From the NCBI RefSeq assembly GCF_913777625.1, contig NZ_CAJYTI010000010.1:301095-365094 (forward strand): a stretch of DNA of 64,000 bases, in the 5' to 3' direction. The translations under genes and the position numbers were made by a program. The stretch is from an uncultured Sphingomonas sp. Lineage in GTDB: Bacteria; Pseudomonadota; Alphaproteobacteria; Sphingomonadales; Sphingomonadaceae. Below are positions 41,425-50,400 of this stretch, one piece after another (the stretch's first letter is position 1; every line of letters starts with the position of its first letter). The notes beneath the pieces are model-generated. The model did not search any database. It was given only the letters and a program-made list of their open reading frames with translations, and had not been told where the DNA came from.

Positions 41425-42270
41425 ATGGCATTCAATGTCCAGATCGTTTATGGCAAGGATGTCGCGTCTTCATCGGTCAAGGCTACTGGCGAGGACATTC
41501 GCCCGCTCACCAAAGACTTGTATCCGATCTTCGGACTCACCGACGATCTACTCAAGAAGGCGGTCGAGGCGTATCTCGGCAAGCTTCCCGACGCGGTATA
41601 TGTAGCGGATCCGACGCCTGACAACTGGTACGCGACCAATAGCTGGGAAGCCATCGTCATCCGCCTGAAGCCCGTAAAGGCAGAAATCGTCTCGATCGAT
41701 ACCGCGATCTCGCAGCTCAAGTCGCAGGTCTTCAAGAACAACAGCAGCAAGACAGCATCCTTCGACGTTTCGATCACCGACGATGTCTCGGATACGGTGG
41801 ACTCCAACTGGTCCGAAACAAAGTCGTTCGGCGTTTCCCAATCGGTAAACTATGGGACGTCCTTTATCGGGGGCGACACGTCGATCACCTTCCAGGCGGA
41901 TTTCCAGGTCGGCGGCTCCAAGTCGCGCACGGTGTCCATGGGGCAGAGCTCGGGCGTGATGGTGGACCTCGCTCCAGGCGAGTCCGTGACGGCCAACCTC
42001 ATCGCCTCCAAGGGGACGATGAAGGTGCGCGTGGTCTTCGAAGCGTATCTCACCGGCGTGATCGCCGCCTATTACAAGGGCGTGTTCAAGTGGAAGCATG
42101 TCTGGCCTGTCGACATCGCTGGTGCACTTGAGGCGCTCAACGGCTCCCACACGTTGCGCGTCACCAACGAGATCGCGATCGACTATTTCTCGAGCGGAGA
42201 AATCGTCCTCGAGGATACACTCGGCAAGCGGATTCGACTGCGTGCACCGATGCTGCTGACTGCAGACTGA
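41425..42270 (+). CDS. Aerolysin/ETX-MTX2-like beta-pore-forming protein
   Basis: This 281-residue protein starts at ATG 41425, five bases after GAGAAG; a GTG start at 41404 would add seven residues. An N-terminal domain of about 90 residues is followed by a module (about 97-210) with long amphipathic Ser/Thr-rich strands: TASFDVSITDDVSDTVDSNW, ETKSFGVSQSVNYGTSF, then VDLAPGESVTANLIASKGTM and KVRVVFEAYLTG. This is the pattern of the aerolysin/epsilon-toxin transmembrane and assembly strands. No signal peptide is present, so release may need lysis or a dedicated route. The family call is from pattern recognition, not a search. It is probably in an operon with the next two genes. Confidence 0.65.
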   Translation: MAFNVQIVYGKDVASSSVKATGEDIRPLTKDLYPIFGLTDDLLKKAVEAYLGKLPDAVYVADPTPDNWYATNSWEAIVIRLKPVKAEIVSIDTAISQLKSQVFKNNSSKTASFDVSITDDVSDTVDSNWSETKSFGVSQSVNYGTSFIGGDTSITFQADFQVGGSKSRTVSMGQSSGVMVDLAPGESVTANLIASKGTMKVRVVFEAYLTGVIAAYYKGVFKWKHVWPVDIAGALEALNGSHTLRVTNEIAIDYFSSGEIVLEDTLGKRIRLRAPMLLTAD

Positions 42271-42334
42271 CAATCCCGAATGTATGCGGGGCCGATGCGT
42301 TCGATATGCGACATCCATCTGAGAGGAGAGTGCT

Positions 42335-43225
42335 ATGGGCTACGGCGCTTACATGGTCGTCAAGAACAAGTCCGCGACGGACCTCACCACCTACATTACC
42401 CACTCCAATTGCGTGTACGACGAAGGCCATGAAGGCTCCAACCTGTCGATCTTCAACGACGCGTCGATCCCTGCCGGAACGCAGCTGCCGAGCAGCGGTT
42501 CGCAGTATATAGAAGCAAAGAATTCAGGATCCTGCTTCTTCGAGGTGTCGAGCTTCACGATCAAGATCATGACGGCGGGCGGGACCCAGGTCAGCATTAT
42601 CGACTTTACCGATGCCGGATCCGACTGGGAGTATAGCCAAACGCCTCCGGACTCGAACGACGTCAACGTGTACGTCAACAATACCGGGGATCAGGCGACG
42701 ATCGCGATCACGGTGGTCAATGCCGTGGGAGCCGCCGGAACGTCTTCGGGCGTCTCGCAAGGTGACGACGCCTTTGAGGACCCCGCCTATGTCGCGGTCG
42801 AGCGCGGTGACGCTTTCAGAAAAGGCGCTGCGGGCCAGGATGCCCAGAACCGCCGCAACCGTGGCGAGGATGAAGGGATCGACGAACTGCGCAAGAAGGG
42901 CACGGCCGGACAGGACGCGCAGAACCGCCGGAACAAGGGGGCAGAAGAAGACGACGAACTGCGCAAGAAGGGTACCGCCGGGCAGGATGCGCAGAACCGC
43001 CGGAACAAGGGGGCGGAAGAGGCCGACGAACTGCTGGCAAAGGGTACCGCCGGGCAGGATGCGCAGAACCGCCGGAACAAGGGGGCGGAAGAGGCCGACG
43101 AGCTGCTGGCAAAGGGTACCGCCGGGCAGGACGCGCAGAACCGCCGGAACAAGGGCGCGGAAGAGGACGACGAGCTGCGGGCGAAGGGTACCGCCGGGCA
43201 GGACGCCCAGAACCGTCGCAACTAG
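42335..43225 (+). CDS. Beta-rich protein with a C-terminal array of about six 24-residue repeats
   Basis: This 296-residue protein starts at ATG 42335 after GAGAGGAGAG, 64 bases beyond the pore-former gene. Residues 1-130 look like a small all-beta domain (MGYGAYMVVKNKSATDL, IEAKNSGSCFFEVSSFTIKI); the family is not recognised. From about residue 160 to the end are six copies of a 24-residue (72-base) unit with core KGTAGQDAQNRRNKGAEE. The first copy has diverged (RGEDEGIDEL) and the last is cut after QNRRN. The repeats are highly charged and probably helical or disordered. No signal peptide is seen. The following asparagine-synthetase-like gene raises the possibility that the repeats are modified; this is inference. 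Confidence 0.7.
   Translation: MGYGAYMVVKNKSATDLTTYITHSNCVYDEGHEGSNLSIFNDASIPAGTQLPSSGSQYIEAKNSGSCFFEVSSFTIKIMTAGGTQVSIIDFTDAGSDWEYSQTPPDSNDVNVYVNNTGDQATIAITVVNAVGAAGTSSGVSQGDDAFEDPAYVAVERGDAFRKGAAGQDAQNRRNRGEDEGIDELRKKGTAGQDAQNRRNKGAEEDDELRKKGTAGQDAQNRRNKGAEEADELLAKGTAGQDAQNRRNKGAEEADELLAKGTAGQDAQNRRNKGAEEDDELRAKGTAGQDAQNRRN
42818..43222 (+). repeat. 72-bp in-frame tandem repeats
   Basis: These are five full and one partial copies of a 72-base unit inside the preceding gene. The central copies are almost identical in DNA (AAGGGTACCGCCGGGCAGGA recurs), suggesting recent expansion or gene conversion. Because the period is a multiple of three, the other reading frames stay open too. Confidence 0.9.
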
Positions 43226-43249
43226 GGCACGGACGCCCCGTGAAGCGAA

Positions 43250-43271
43250 GCCGGGGCACCGTTGCCCCGGC
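43250..43271 (+). terminator. Hairpin between the repeat-protein and synthetase-like genes
   Basis: A perfect 9-bp stem GCCGGGGCA/TGCCCCGGC with loop CCGT lies between the two genes. It lacks a T-run and may attenuate or stabilise the mRNA rather than end it. Confidence 0.45.
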
Positions 43272-43309
43272 ACATCGCGGCTTCTTAGGCGCATCGAGGG
43301 AGGCGTCCG

Positions 43310-44914
43310 ATGTTAGCCTTTGCACTCTCCACGTACGATGCAGCGTTGGCGTGGCAAAAAACCGAAGAAGGGTATGCGCGCGGGGCAAGCTGGATTGCCC
43401 CGTTGCGTCACCCCGCGCTTGAGACGATCTGCCTCGCGCGAGGCTCCAGGCTGTTGCTCTGCGTTCGCGAGCGATGGCGGGGAGGGGGCGACGGATCGGC
43501 GCTAGACGGCGTTGCGGATCTCGATGCGGCGGCCATGCAGCTCCGCAAATGGCCCCTGCAGTGGTTGATGATGATCGTCGACGGCGCGTCGGCCAAGATC
43601 GAGACCGGGCATTGGGGAACCGCGCCGCTCTTTCTCGTTGAACAGGCGAGGTGCCTGCAGGGGCATTGGGACGCCGGGCAGCTCCAAAGGCTGGTGCCGG
43701 TGGCGGTCGATGCCGCCGGCGCTGCGCGCTGGATCGTCGACTATGCGACGCCGTACGCTACCCGCACGCTGTATCCGCAACTTCGCTTGCTGCCCGAGCG
43801 CGGCAAGGCCCGGTGGAATGGCCAGGCCGAGGACGACCAGCCGCGCCTCACCTTCCTTGCGCCGCCGCCATGGCCTCGGCCCTATGCCGGCACCCTGCGC
43901 GCCGATGTCGACCCGGTCGAGATCCTCGAGTCCATCTTGCATGCGTCCGTGCGTCGCTGGCTGGAGATCGCCGGTGCCAGTGCGGCGTGCGAAGTGAGCG
44001 GGGGACTCGATTCCTGCATGGTCGCGGCCCTGGCGCACCGTTGCGAAGGGTTCTCCCAACGAAGCTACGGCCTGGCGCTGGTCGGCACCAGGGAGGCCGA
44101 AGGCGACCAGCGTGCGCGCCGTGCCGAGATCGCGCGCCAGCTTCGTCTCGCCGACACGGCAATTCCCATGGCGGATCATCTGCCGCTCGCGCCGGGAAGC
44201 GCCAGGGTCACGGGCGACCTGCCGGCGCTGCCCTGGGAGGAGGGATATTATGAAGCGATGGACGCACTGCTGCTACAGGCGCAGCGGGACGGCATAGGCG
44301 TGCTGGCGACCGGGTTCGGTGGCGATGAACTATTCGGTCTTCGTCCCTCCGAACGCCGGGCACTCGGGCTCCGGCCGGACGGCAATGTCTCGCGCGGGGA
44401 AGACGTCTATGCACCGGCGTTTCTGACTGCGATGGCCCGGGAGGCGCTAAGGCGTCCCACGGAATCGATGCCGCGCGCGGCTGCGTCCGACTCCGCGATC
44501 GAAGCAAGCGCATTCAGCGCTGCGCGGTATCTCAGGCGGGGGATCTGGCCCGTACACCCGCTTTGTACGCCAGAACTGGTCCATTTCTGTGCGAGGCTGC
44601 CGCCGGAATGGCGACGTTTCCGTCGCATCGAACGACTGCTCCTCGCCAGGCACGGGCTATCGGAGCAAGTCACCTCGCCACGGGTCCGGGACGATTTCTC
44701 GCCCGCCATGTCGCGGAGCATGCGGGGCCCCGCCCGCACGCTGCTCACCCGGCTGTTCCGATCGTCGGCGCTCGCCGATCTGGGCATCGTCGATGGCGGC
44801 AAGCTTCGGGCGGACTATGCAGCGTGGTGCGACGGGGGCCGCGATGTCGGCGCGACGGTGTTCTACGCGACCGCGATCCTGGAGCTTTCGTTGCAGAGGG
44901 GGGCGCGTAGATAG
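43310..44914 (+). CDS. Asparagine-synthetase-like protein (lasso cyclase / AsnB superfamily)
   Basis: This 534-residue protein starts at ATG 43310 with GAGGGAGG upstream. The N-terminal part (about 1-200) resembles the Ntn glutaminase domain but lacks the essential Cys2 (MLAFALST), so it should not use glutamine as ammonia donor. The synthetase domain has the PP-loop SGGLDSCMVAALA (Ser230 onward) and GFGGDELFG (335-343), as in AsnB and lasso-peptide cyclases, which adenylate a side-chain carboxylate and form an amide. Its neighbour is an Asp/Glu/Lys-rich repeat protein. No lasso leader peptidase or RRE protein is visible. It probably catalyses ATP-dependent amide formation; the substrate is unknown. 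Confidence 0.75.
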   Translation: MLAFALSTYDAALAWQKTEEGYARGASWIAPLRHPALETICLARGSRLLLCVRERWRGGGDGSALDGVADLDAAAMQLRKWPLQWLMMIVDGASAKIETGHWGTAPLFLVEQARCLQGHWDAGQLQRLVPVAVDAAGAARWIVDYATPYATRTLYPQLRLLPERGKARWNGQAEDDQPRLTFLAPPPWPRPYAGTLRADVDPVEILESILHASVRRWLEIAGASAACEVSGGLDSCMVAALAHRCEGFSQRSYGLALVGTREAEGDQRARRAEIARQLRLADTAIPMADHLPLAPGSARVTGDLPALPWEEGYYEAMDALLLQAQRDGIGVLATGFGGDELFGLRPSERRALGLRPDGNVSRGEDVYAPAFLTAMAREALRRPTESMPRAAASDSAIEASAFSAARYLRRGIWPVHPLCTPELVHFCARLPPEWRRFRRIERLLLARHGLSEQVTSPRVRDDFSPAMSRSMRGPARTLLTRLFRSSALADLGIVDGGKLRADYAAWCDGGRDVGATVFYATAILELSLQRGARR

Positions 44915-45072
44915 GCGACGCCGCCGATGTGCGGAGATGGCGGGCGGGCCCCGGGCGATAGGCCGGCCAGGCCGATCGTGGGCTGCGGGTAGCGTCGCGT
45001 TGCGCGCCGCCGCACCGCAACTCGGCGCGGCGGCCGCCGCCGCCGACGCACGGCGCCTGCTCCTATCCCGCC

Positions 45073-45819
45073 CTAGAGTTGCCGCAGGATGATCTGAACG
45101 GGCGTTGCATTCATCGACGACAGGTTCGCGGCGAATACCACCGCGCTGTTCCAGTTGAGCGTCATCACATAGCTGTTGCTGGCTGTCGTGGCGTAATAGC
45201 CTTCCGGCGGGGCCGTCCCGGTTCCCGGGCCGGTGTCGCGGGAATAGTTCACGGCGATGACATAGCCGTTATTGCCCTGCGTATCGGGTGGTCCGCCGAT
45301 GATTCCGACGATGCTCGTGGTCGAGCTGTTCGACGTGATGACCAGCTGCATGTAACTCGGCGAGGCCGAGCCGATCGCCGTCTGCCCATAGCCGAGCTGC
45401 TGGCCGTCCCCGCCCATCGGCAGCGGCAGCGGCGACGTACCGGGGATTCCCGGTCCGATCGCCTGGATCTGGATGGGGGTATCCTGGTTGGGACTGATGT
45501 TGGTAACGCTAAGGTTGTTGCTGTGCCAGTTGTTCATCCAGACATAAGGCTGGTTCTGCAGCGCTGGGACCTGCCTGAAACTGGGCGGGCCCCCACCCGA
45601 GGTGATCGCGATGGAGCCGGCGTTGTTCTGCTTGCTCATGTTCCAATAGGCGAAGATCACGGTGCCGTTGGGCGTCTGCGGCATGGCGGCGTTCTGGTTT
45701 TCCAGAAGGATCAGCGGCGCGCCGGTCCAGACGGGGTCTACCGTCAACCGGTCGATGATCGCGTAGGGCAATAGCTGCGGCATCACCGAGGCCCAGGCCA
45801 GCGCGACCGATGCGCTCAC
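45073..45819 (-). CDS. Paralog C of a three-gene tandem family, unknown function
   Basis: This 248-residue protein starts at GTG 45817-45819, overlapping the preceding stop as GTGA; the longer frame through the upstream gene is rejected. It shares the family signature: MPQTPNGTVIFAYWNMSKQN near residues 35-55, then NNWHSNNLSVTNIS, IGPGIPGTSPLPLP, IGGPPDTQGNNGYVIAVNYS, GTAPPEGYYATTASNSY and a C-terminal LNWNSAVVFAANLSS. The composition suggests an all-beta fold. There is no signal peptide and few charges. It is the last gene of the minus-strand group. I do not recognise the family. Confidence 0.7.
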   Translation of the reverse strand: MSASVALAWASVMPQLLPYAIIDRLTVDPVWTGAPLILLENQNAAMPQTPNGTVIFAYWNMSKQNNAGSIAITSGGGPPSFRQVPALQNQPYVWMNNWHSNNLSVTNISPNQDTPIQIQAIGPGIPGTSPLPLPMGGDGQQLGYGQTAIGSASPSYMQLVITSNSSTTSIVGIIGGPPDTQGNNGYVIAVNYSRDTGPGTGTAPPEGYYATTASNSYVMTLNWNSAVVFAANLSSMNATPVQIILRQL

Positions 45820-46538
45820 AGGCAATTCAGTGTCACCTGCGCGCCCGATGCGGTCACCGGCGACATGTTGACCACGTAGAGCTGCTGCCCGGCCCAGTTG
45901 AACTGGAACGTGAAGCTGTTGTCGACGGTGGTCGCATAATAGCCCGGAGGCGGGGTGACGCCGGTGTCGGGCCCGGTGTTTTGGGCGGCATTGACGGCAA
46001 TGACGAAGCCGTTGTTGCCGCTGCCGTCCGCGGGGCCGCCGACGATCGCGAAGACGCACAGGCTGGCGCTCGTCGCGCTCATTTTGAGGCGCATATACTG
46101 GGGCAGGGTCGCGGCGATTCCGCTCTGGCTGGTCGCAAGCACCAAGGGGGTCCCATTGGTCGGGAGCGGTTTCGAACTCTGTCCGGGCATGCCGGGGCCG
46201 AAAAGCCCGACCCAGATGGGTGTCGCAGCGTTCGCGCTGACGTTCGTGATGTTGAGGTTGTCCGCGTGCCAGTTGCAGACCAGAATGCTCGGCTGGGCCG
46301 CGAGCGCGGGGGCGTTGCAAGGCGCTGGCTGGCTGCCGCCGGATGTCAGCATCAGGGCACCGTTGTTGTTCGCCGTGGCCTGGTTCATCCAGCCCAGGAT
46401 CGTCGTTCCGTTCGGGGTCTGCGGGATGCCGACCGACTGGTCCACGGCGAGCGTGGTGCCGCTGCCGTCCCAGACCCTATCGGTGAAGACGCGATCGATG
46501 ATCTGGAAGTTCGCCGGTTGTTTGCGGAGATAGCGCAT
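45816..46538 (-). CDS. Paralog B of a three-gene tandem family, unknown function
   Basis: This 240-residue protein starts at ATG 46536-46538 (MRYLRKQPANFQIIDRVFTD), with AGGGG upstream. It carries the same signature as its neighbours: IPQTPNGTTILGWMNQATAN, CNWHADNLNITNVSANAATP, GPGMPGQSSKPL, VGGPADGSGNNGFVIAVNAA, TPPPGYYATTVDNSF and a C-terminal FNWAGQQLYVVNMS. Cysteines occur in this copy (APCNAPAL, SILVCNW, LCVFAIV). It overlaps the next gene by GTGA, so translation is coupled. Unknown family, probably all-beta. Confidence 0.72.
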   Translation of the reverse strand: MRYLRKQPANFQIIDRVFTDRVWDGSGTTLAVDQSVGIPQTPNGTTILGWMNQATANNNGALMLTSGGSQPAPCNAPALAAQPSILVCNWHADNLNITNVSANAATPIWVGLFGPGMPGQSSKPLPTNGTPLVLATSQSGIAATLPQYMRLKMSATSASLCVFAIVGGPADGSGNNGFVIAVNAAQNTGPDTGVTPPPGYYATTVDNSFTFQFNWAGQQLYVVNMSPVTASGAQVTLNCL

Positions 46539-46612
46539 CCTGTCGCCCCTTTGGTTGCCGCAGGGCGGAACATGCCGCCCCCGACGGTGCAGCATGTCCC
46601 GCGCAGGCGCGG

Positions 46613-47317
46613 TTACAGTGTCCGCAGTGTCGCTGCGACCGCCTGGGCGGTCGAAGGCGACAAATTGGCGACGAAGATCAGCGAACTACCCCAGTTGAAC
46701 TGGTACGTGTAGGTGTTCGACGTCGTCGTCGCATAGTAACCGGGAGGTGGTGTCATGCCCGTTCCCGGACCCGTATTCGACGGTGCGTTGACCTGAATAG
46801 CATAGGCGTTGTTGCCCGAGGCGTCCTGCGGGCCGCCGATCACGCCGATCACGCCGAGCGTCGCCCCGGTTACCTGGAGGACCAGCTGCATCCATTGCGG
46901 CGATGCATTCGCCTGCGCGCATTGCCCCGGCGCCATCTGCGTCGGCATGCCGGCGTTCAGCGTGAGGGGCTGAATGCCCGGCATGCCCGGGCCCACCGCC
47001 TGCACCAGGATCGGCGTGATGTTGTTGATGCTGGTGTTGGTGACGCCGAGATTGTTGGCCTGCCAGTTGTTGATCAGGATGGTCGGCGAATTGCTCAATG
47101 CCGGCACGCCCAGCGTTGTCGGGGCACCGCCGCCCGACGTGAGAACGAGCTGGCCGGCGTTGTTTTGCGTCGCCTGGTTCGTGGCGGCGAAAATCGTCGT
47201 TCCGTTCGGCGTCTGCGGGATGGTGACGCTCTGGTTGACGAGCAGTTGCAACGGGCCGCCATTCCAGTTTGTGTTCACGGCCTTCGTGTCCAGGACCGCA
47301 CCTTCATGATCGCTCAT
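46613..47317 (-). CDS. Paralog A of a three-gene tandem family, unknown function
   Basis: This 234-residue protein starts at ATG 47315-47317, six bases after GGAG; the ATG at 47323 abuts that box and is less likely. Shared features are IPQTPNGTTIFAATNQATQN, LTSGGGAPTT, INNWQANNLGVTNTSINN, VGPGMPGIQPLTL, IGGPQDASGNNAYAIQVNAP, MTPPPGYYATTTSNTYTYQF and VANLSPSTAQ. The many Asn/Thr/Gly turns suggest a beta-sandwich or beta-prism. No signal peptide. It lies about 107 bases after the 3450-residue gene on the same strand and is followed by two paralogs. The similarity is strong enough for repeated duplication. Confidence 0.72.
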   Translation of the reverse strand: MSDHEGAVLDTKAVNTNWNGGPLQLLVNQSVTIPQTPNGTTIFAATNQATQNNAGQLVLTSGGGAPTTLGVPALSNSPTILINNWQANNLGVTNTSINNITPILVQAVGPGMPGIQPLTLNAGMPTQMAPGQCAQANASPQWMQLVLQVTGATLGVIGVIGGPQDASGNNAYAIQVNAPSNTGPGTGMTPPPGYYATTTSNTYTYQFNWGSSLIFVANLSPSTAQAVAATLRTL

Positions 47318-47423
47318 GTTCATCTCCTACGTGGTTTGCTTGAGGATGGACGTATTGCCGGTCCGCCAGCGGTTCTTGCGACCGCCTCGTGCGGCCAGAT
47401 CGGCCCGAGCCTTGGATTGCCGG

Positions 47424-50400
47424 TCATGGCGTGACATCCGCCATCGAGAGTTGCAGCGTCCGGAGCCGCAAGACCGGCAAGTTGGAGCCGCTGAGTTCGG
47501 CGAACAGCGTCAGATCGAAGACGAGCCGCGCCCCGGGCTGCGCCGCGGGGCCGAACACCAGCCCATTTGCGGACGTCCATGCCGTGATCGACTCCGCAAA
47601 GTGCGCGGCGAACCCACCCAGTTGCGCAGGATCGCTGCCGTCGATCAGGAACGAAGGCGCCAATACCACCGGAACGAGCGGTGCGACCGGGTTGGCCGAG
47701 CTGACGCCCGCCGCGCTGGCCACCGCATATTGGAAGCTGCACGCAATCTTCATGCGCCTTGTCGCTGCGGCGCCCAGCCCGGCAGATCGGCGGGCGTCGC
47801 CCAGCACGGCGCCCGATACCTCGTTCGCCAGCAGGTCGGACAGGATCGTATAGACATACTGGCACAGGCTCTGCGTGCCGGCCGGTGTCGTTTGGGTGCA
47901 TGCGCTGCAGGTGCCGGCGCTCGGCAACTGCGCCACGTTGATCGGCACGGCATAGTCGACGAACGGCGTGATCGGCTGCGTCGCACTGACCACCGGCGTC
48001 ATGTAGACGAACGCGGTCTTGGCGGACCATGGCTTTCCGCCTGCTTCCATGGTGAGCAGGTTTCGTTCGACCTGCACCGAGGCGAGCGCATTCTCGGCAG
48101 CGAGGACGTTGAGACCCTGGACGCCGATCTGGTGCACGATCCAGTCGTCCGCCAGCGGCGGTTGCGGCGTGTAGGTGTCGATGACCGACTGGGCGGTGCG
48201 TTGCTGCGTCTGGTCCGGATAGGGTGCCAGGCTGGTCGGGTCCAGCGCTTCGATCGACACCGTGGCGCCTGCGAAGCTCGATTCCGCGTCGGTCCAGGAA
48301 ATCGTCACGGTGCGGTTGCTGCCGCCGCCGATCGCGACATCTTCGACACCATAGGAATCGGTGATCCGCAGCAAGTCGCCGGTGCGACCCAGCAGGGCGG
48401 GATCGGGCGTCCAGGTCGTGTTGTGGACGACCGCATCCACCAGATCGGCGAAGCACTGGACCGCACCGACCCAAGAGGGGTTTTCCGGCATCGGCAGCAC
48501 CGACTGGAGCAGCGCATAGGCTGCCCGGAAGCGGGCGAGCGACTCGAACAGCGTGTATCGGACCACGGCGCCGTCCGGCCCGGATTTCACGGCCGCGGCC
48601 GCGCCGTTGGTGACGGACAGGTCGCTATTGTAGGTGATCGCGGTGACGATCTGGTCGTGCGGGGTCAACTGCGCCTGATAGGCATAGGCGAGGGTCCAGG
48701 CGGCGGCGGCGACCAGCGGATTCGTCGCCCCGGCCTGGCCGGATCCGCCGCCGGCCTGCGCGGCCTGCCGGATCAATGTCGGCGGTATCGGGTATTCGCG
48801 CAGCACCAGCGGAATGACGGTCGACATGTTCGCCGGCCCGATATGCGGGGGCGTTGCGGTGTCGATCAGTTGCAGCCAGATCGAGGGCCGTGCCTCGCCC
48901 GGTGGCGTCGCGCTGGCCGGTTCGAGGAAATGCTGAAGGTGCGTCACCTCGTACACCAGGTCGAGCGAAACGCTCGCGGCGTGGCGGACGTCGTCGAGGC
49001 CGAACAGGAAGGTCAGCGTGCTGGCGCCGCTCGATACGATCGGCACATGGGGGGCGCTGATCGTACAGCCTTTGGGGAGCGGTCCGCCGGCGATCGGACG
49101 AACGGTGCCGAACAGCTCGTACATGCCGTCCACCGCCGCAGGCGGCGCATTCGTCCAGGAAACGCCATATTGGACGATCGTGTCGGTGGTATAGGCGGTC
49201 GCGAGCGCTGCCCGCATCTGCTCGCCAAAGGCGTCCCGCGCGATCCACAGCTGTTCGACCGGGCCGGTGAACGGCGCGTTCGGATCGAACAGCCAGTCGA
49301 TCTCCTTGCTCGCATACAGCTCGGCGAGCCGGCTGCGGCCGTTGGCGATCGTGGTGTAGGCGGCGGGCGCCTTCTCGAACATGGCAGCGGCGAGCGCGGG
49401 GGTGAGCATCAGGTCTACGGCCGCGAAGAACCCGCTATTGTACGCGTCCAGGTCCACGTCGGTGAACAACTGGCTGGCAGGCAGGGCCGGCAGGCCCTCC
49501 GGCATCGTCGGCAACGGCACGACCGCGCTGTTGAGCGTGTTGTCGAGCGGCATCGGCGATGCGTAATAGGGGCCTGCCTGGGGGCCGGTTCCGACCGAGA
49601 TGTCGAGCAGCACCTTTTGCACCGCCCATAGCGACTGCGCCGTCGACTGCCCGGAACCACCGCTGTCGGCCGGCACGCCCATGTCGCGCAGGCGGCTGGC
49701 CTGACGGGTTCGTTTGGACGTGTTGATGGACTCGTGCGCGCCGCCCAGGCCGACGGCAAGCGCCAGCGCCGGAAACGCCTGGACGAACTGGCTGGCGAAA
49801 GCATTGATGCTGACCGAGGTGCCGTCCGCTTGCGACCCGCCCACCGTGGCTGCGATGGTCGTGCTGGCGCGCTGGGCGGAGGGGAAGGTGATGACGCCCG
49901 CGTCATCCTTGAGCAGCGGCGAGATCAGCGCGGGATCGCGCGCGATCGACAGCAGCACGAACATCTCGAAGGTCGGCGGGATCGTGCCCGGTCCCTGCAC
50001 CGCCACGGTGAGCGGGACCCGATCGGCGGGGAAGCTGCCGGTCGGATTCTGCAGCCATGCGACGATCGCTTCGACCAGCGACACGACGGCGGCGGTCTGG
50101 CTCGTGTCGAGCGCCACTTCCGCCATGCTGCCATCGGCCTGGAGCGCCAGGTTGGCCTCGATCGTGAAGCCGATCCCGGGCCCGGTGATCTGGTCCAGGA
50201 TCGTCGTCCAGCTTTGCAGCGCCGATGCGCGCTGGTCCGCCGATAGCCCGGCGAACGCCGCCGCGCTCAGCTGGAGATAAACCGTCAGATGGCTCGCCTG
50301 CGGGCCGCTCGACGTGTTGAAGTCATAGGTCGAGACCAGGCCCTGCCACTGGTCGAGCGGCACGATCGGATCGAAATAGCCGTTGATCGCGGCGAACGAC

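Noticed and set aside
42524..43316. Open frames on both strands over the 72-bp repeats
   Set aside because: The repeat period is a multiple of three, so all frames stay open; only the frame from 42335 has a ribosome binding site and an N-terminal domain.
43310..44914. Classic lasso peptide cluster
   Set aside because: No leader peptidase, no RRE protein and no short precursor peptide are visible; only the cyclase-like enzyme is present.
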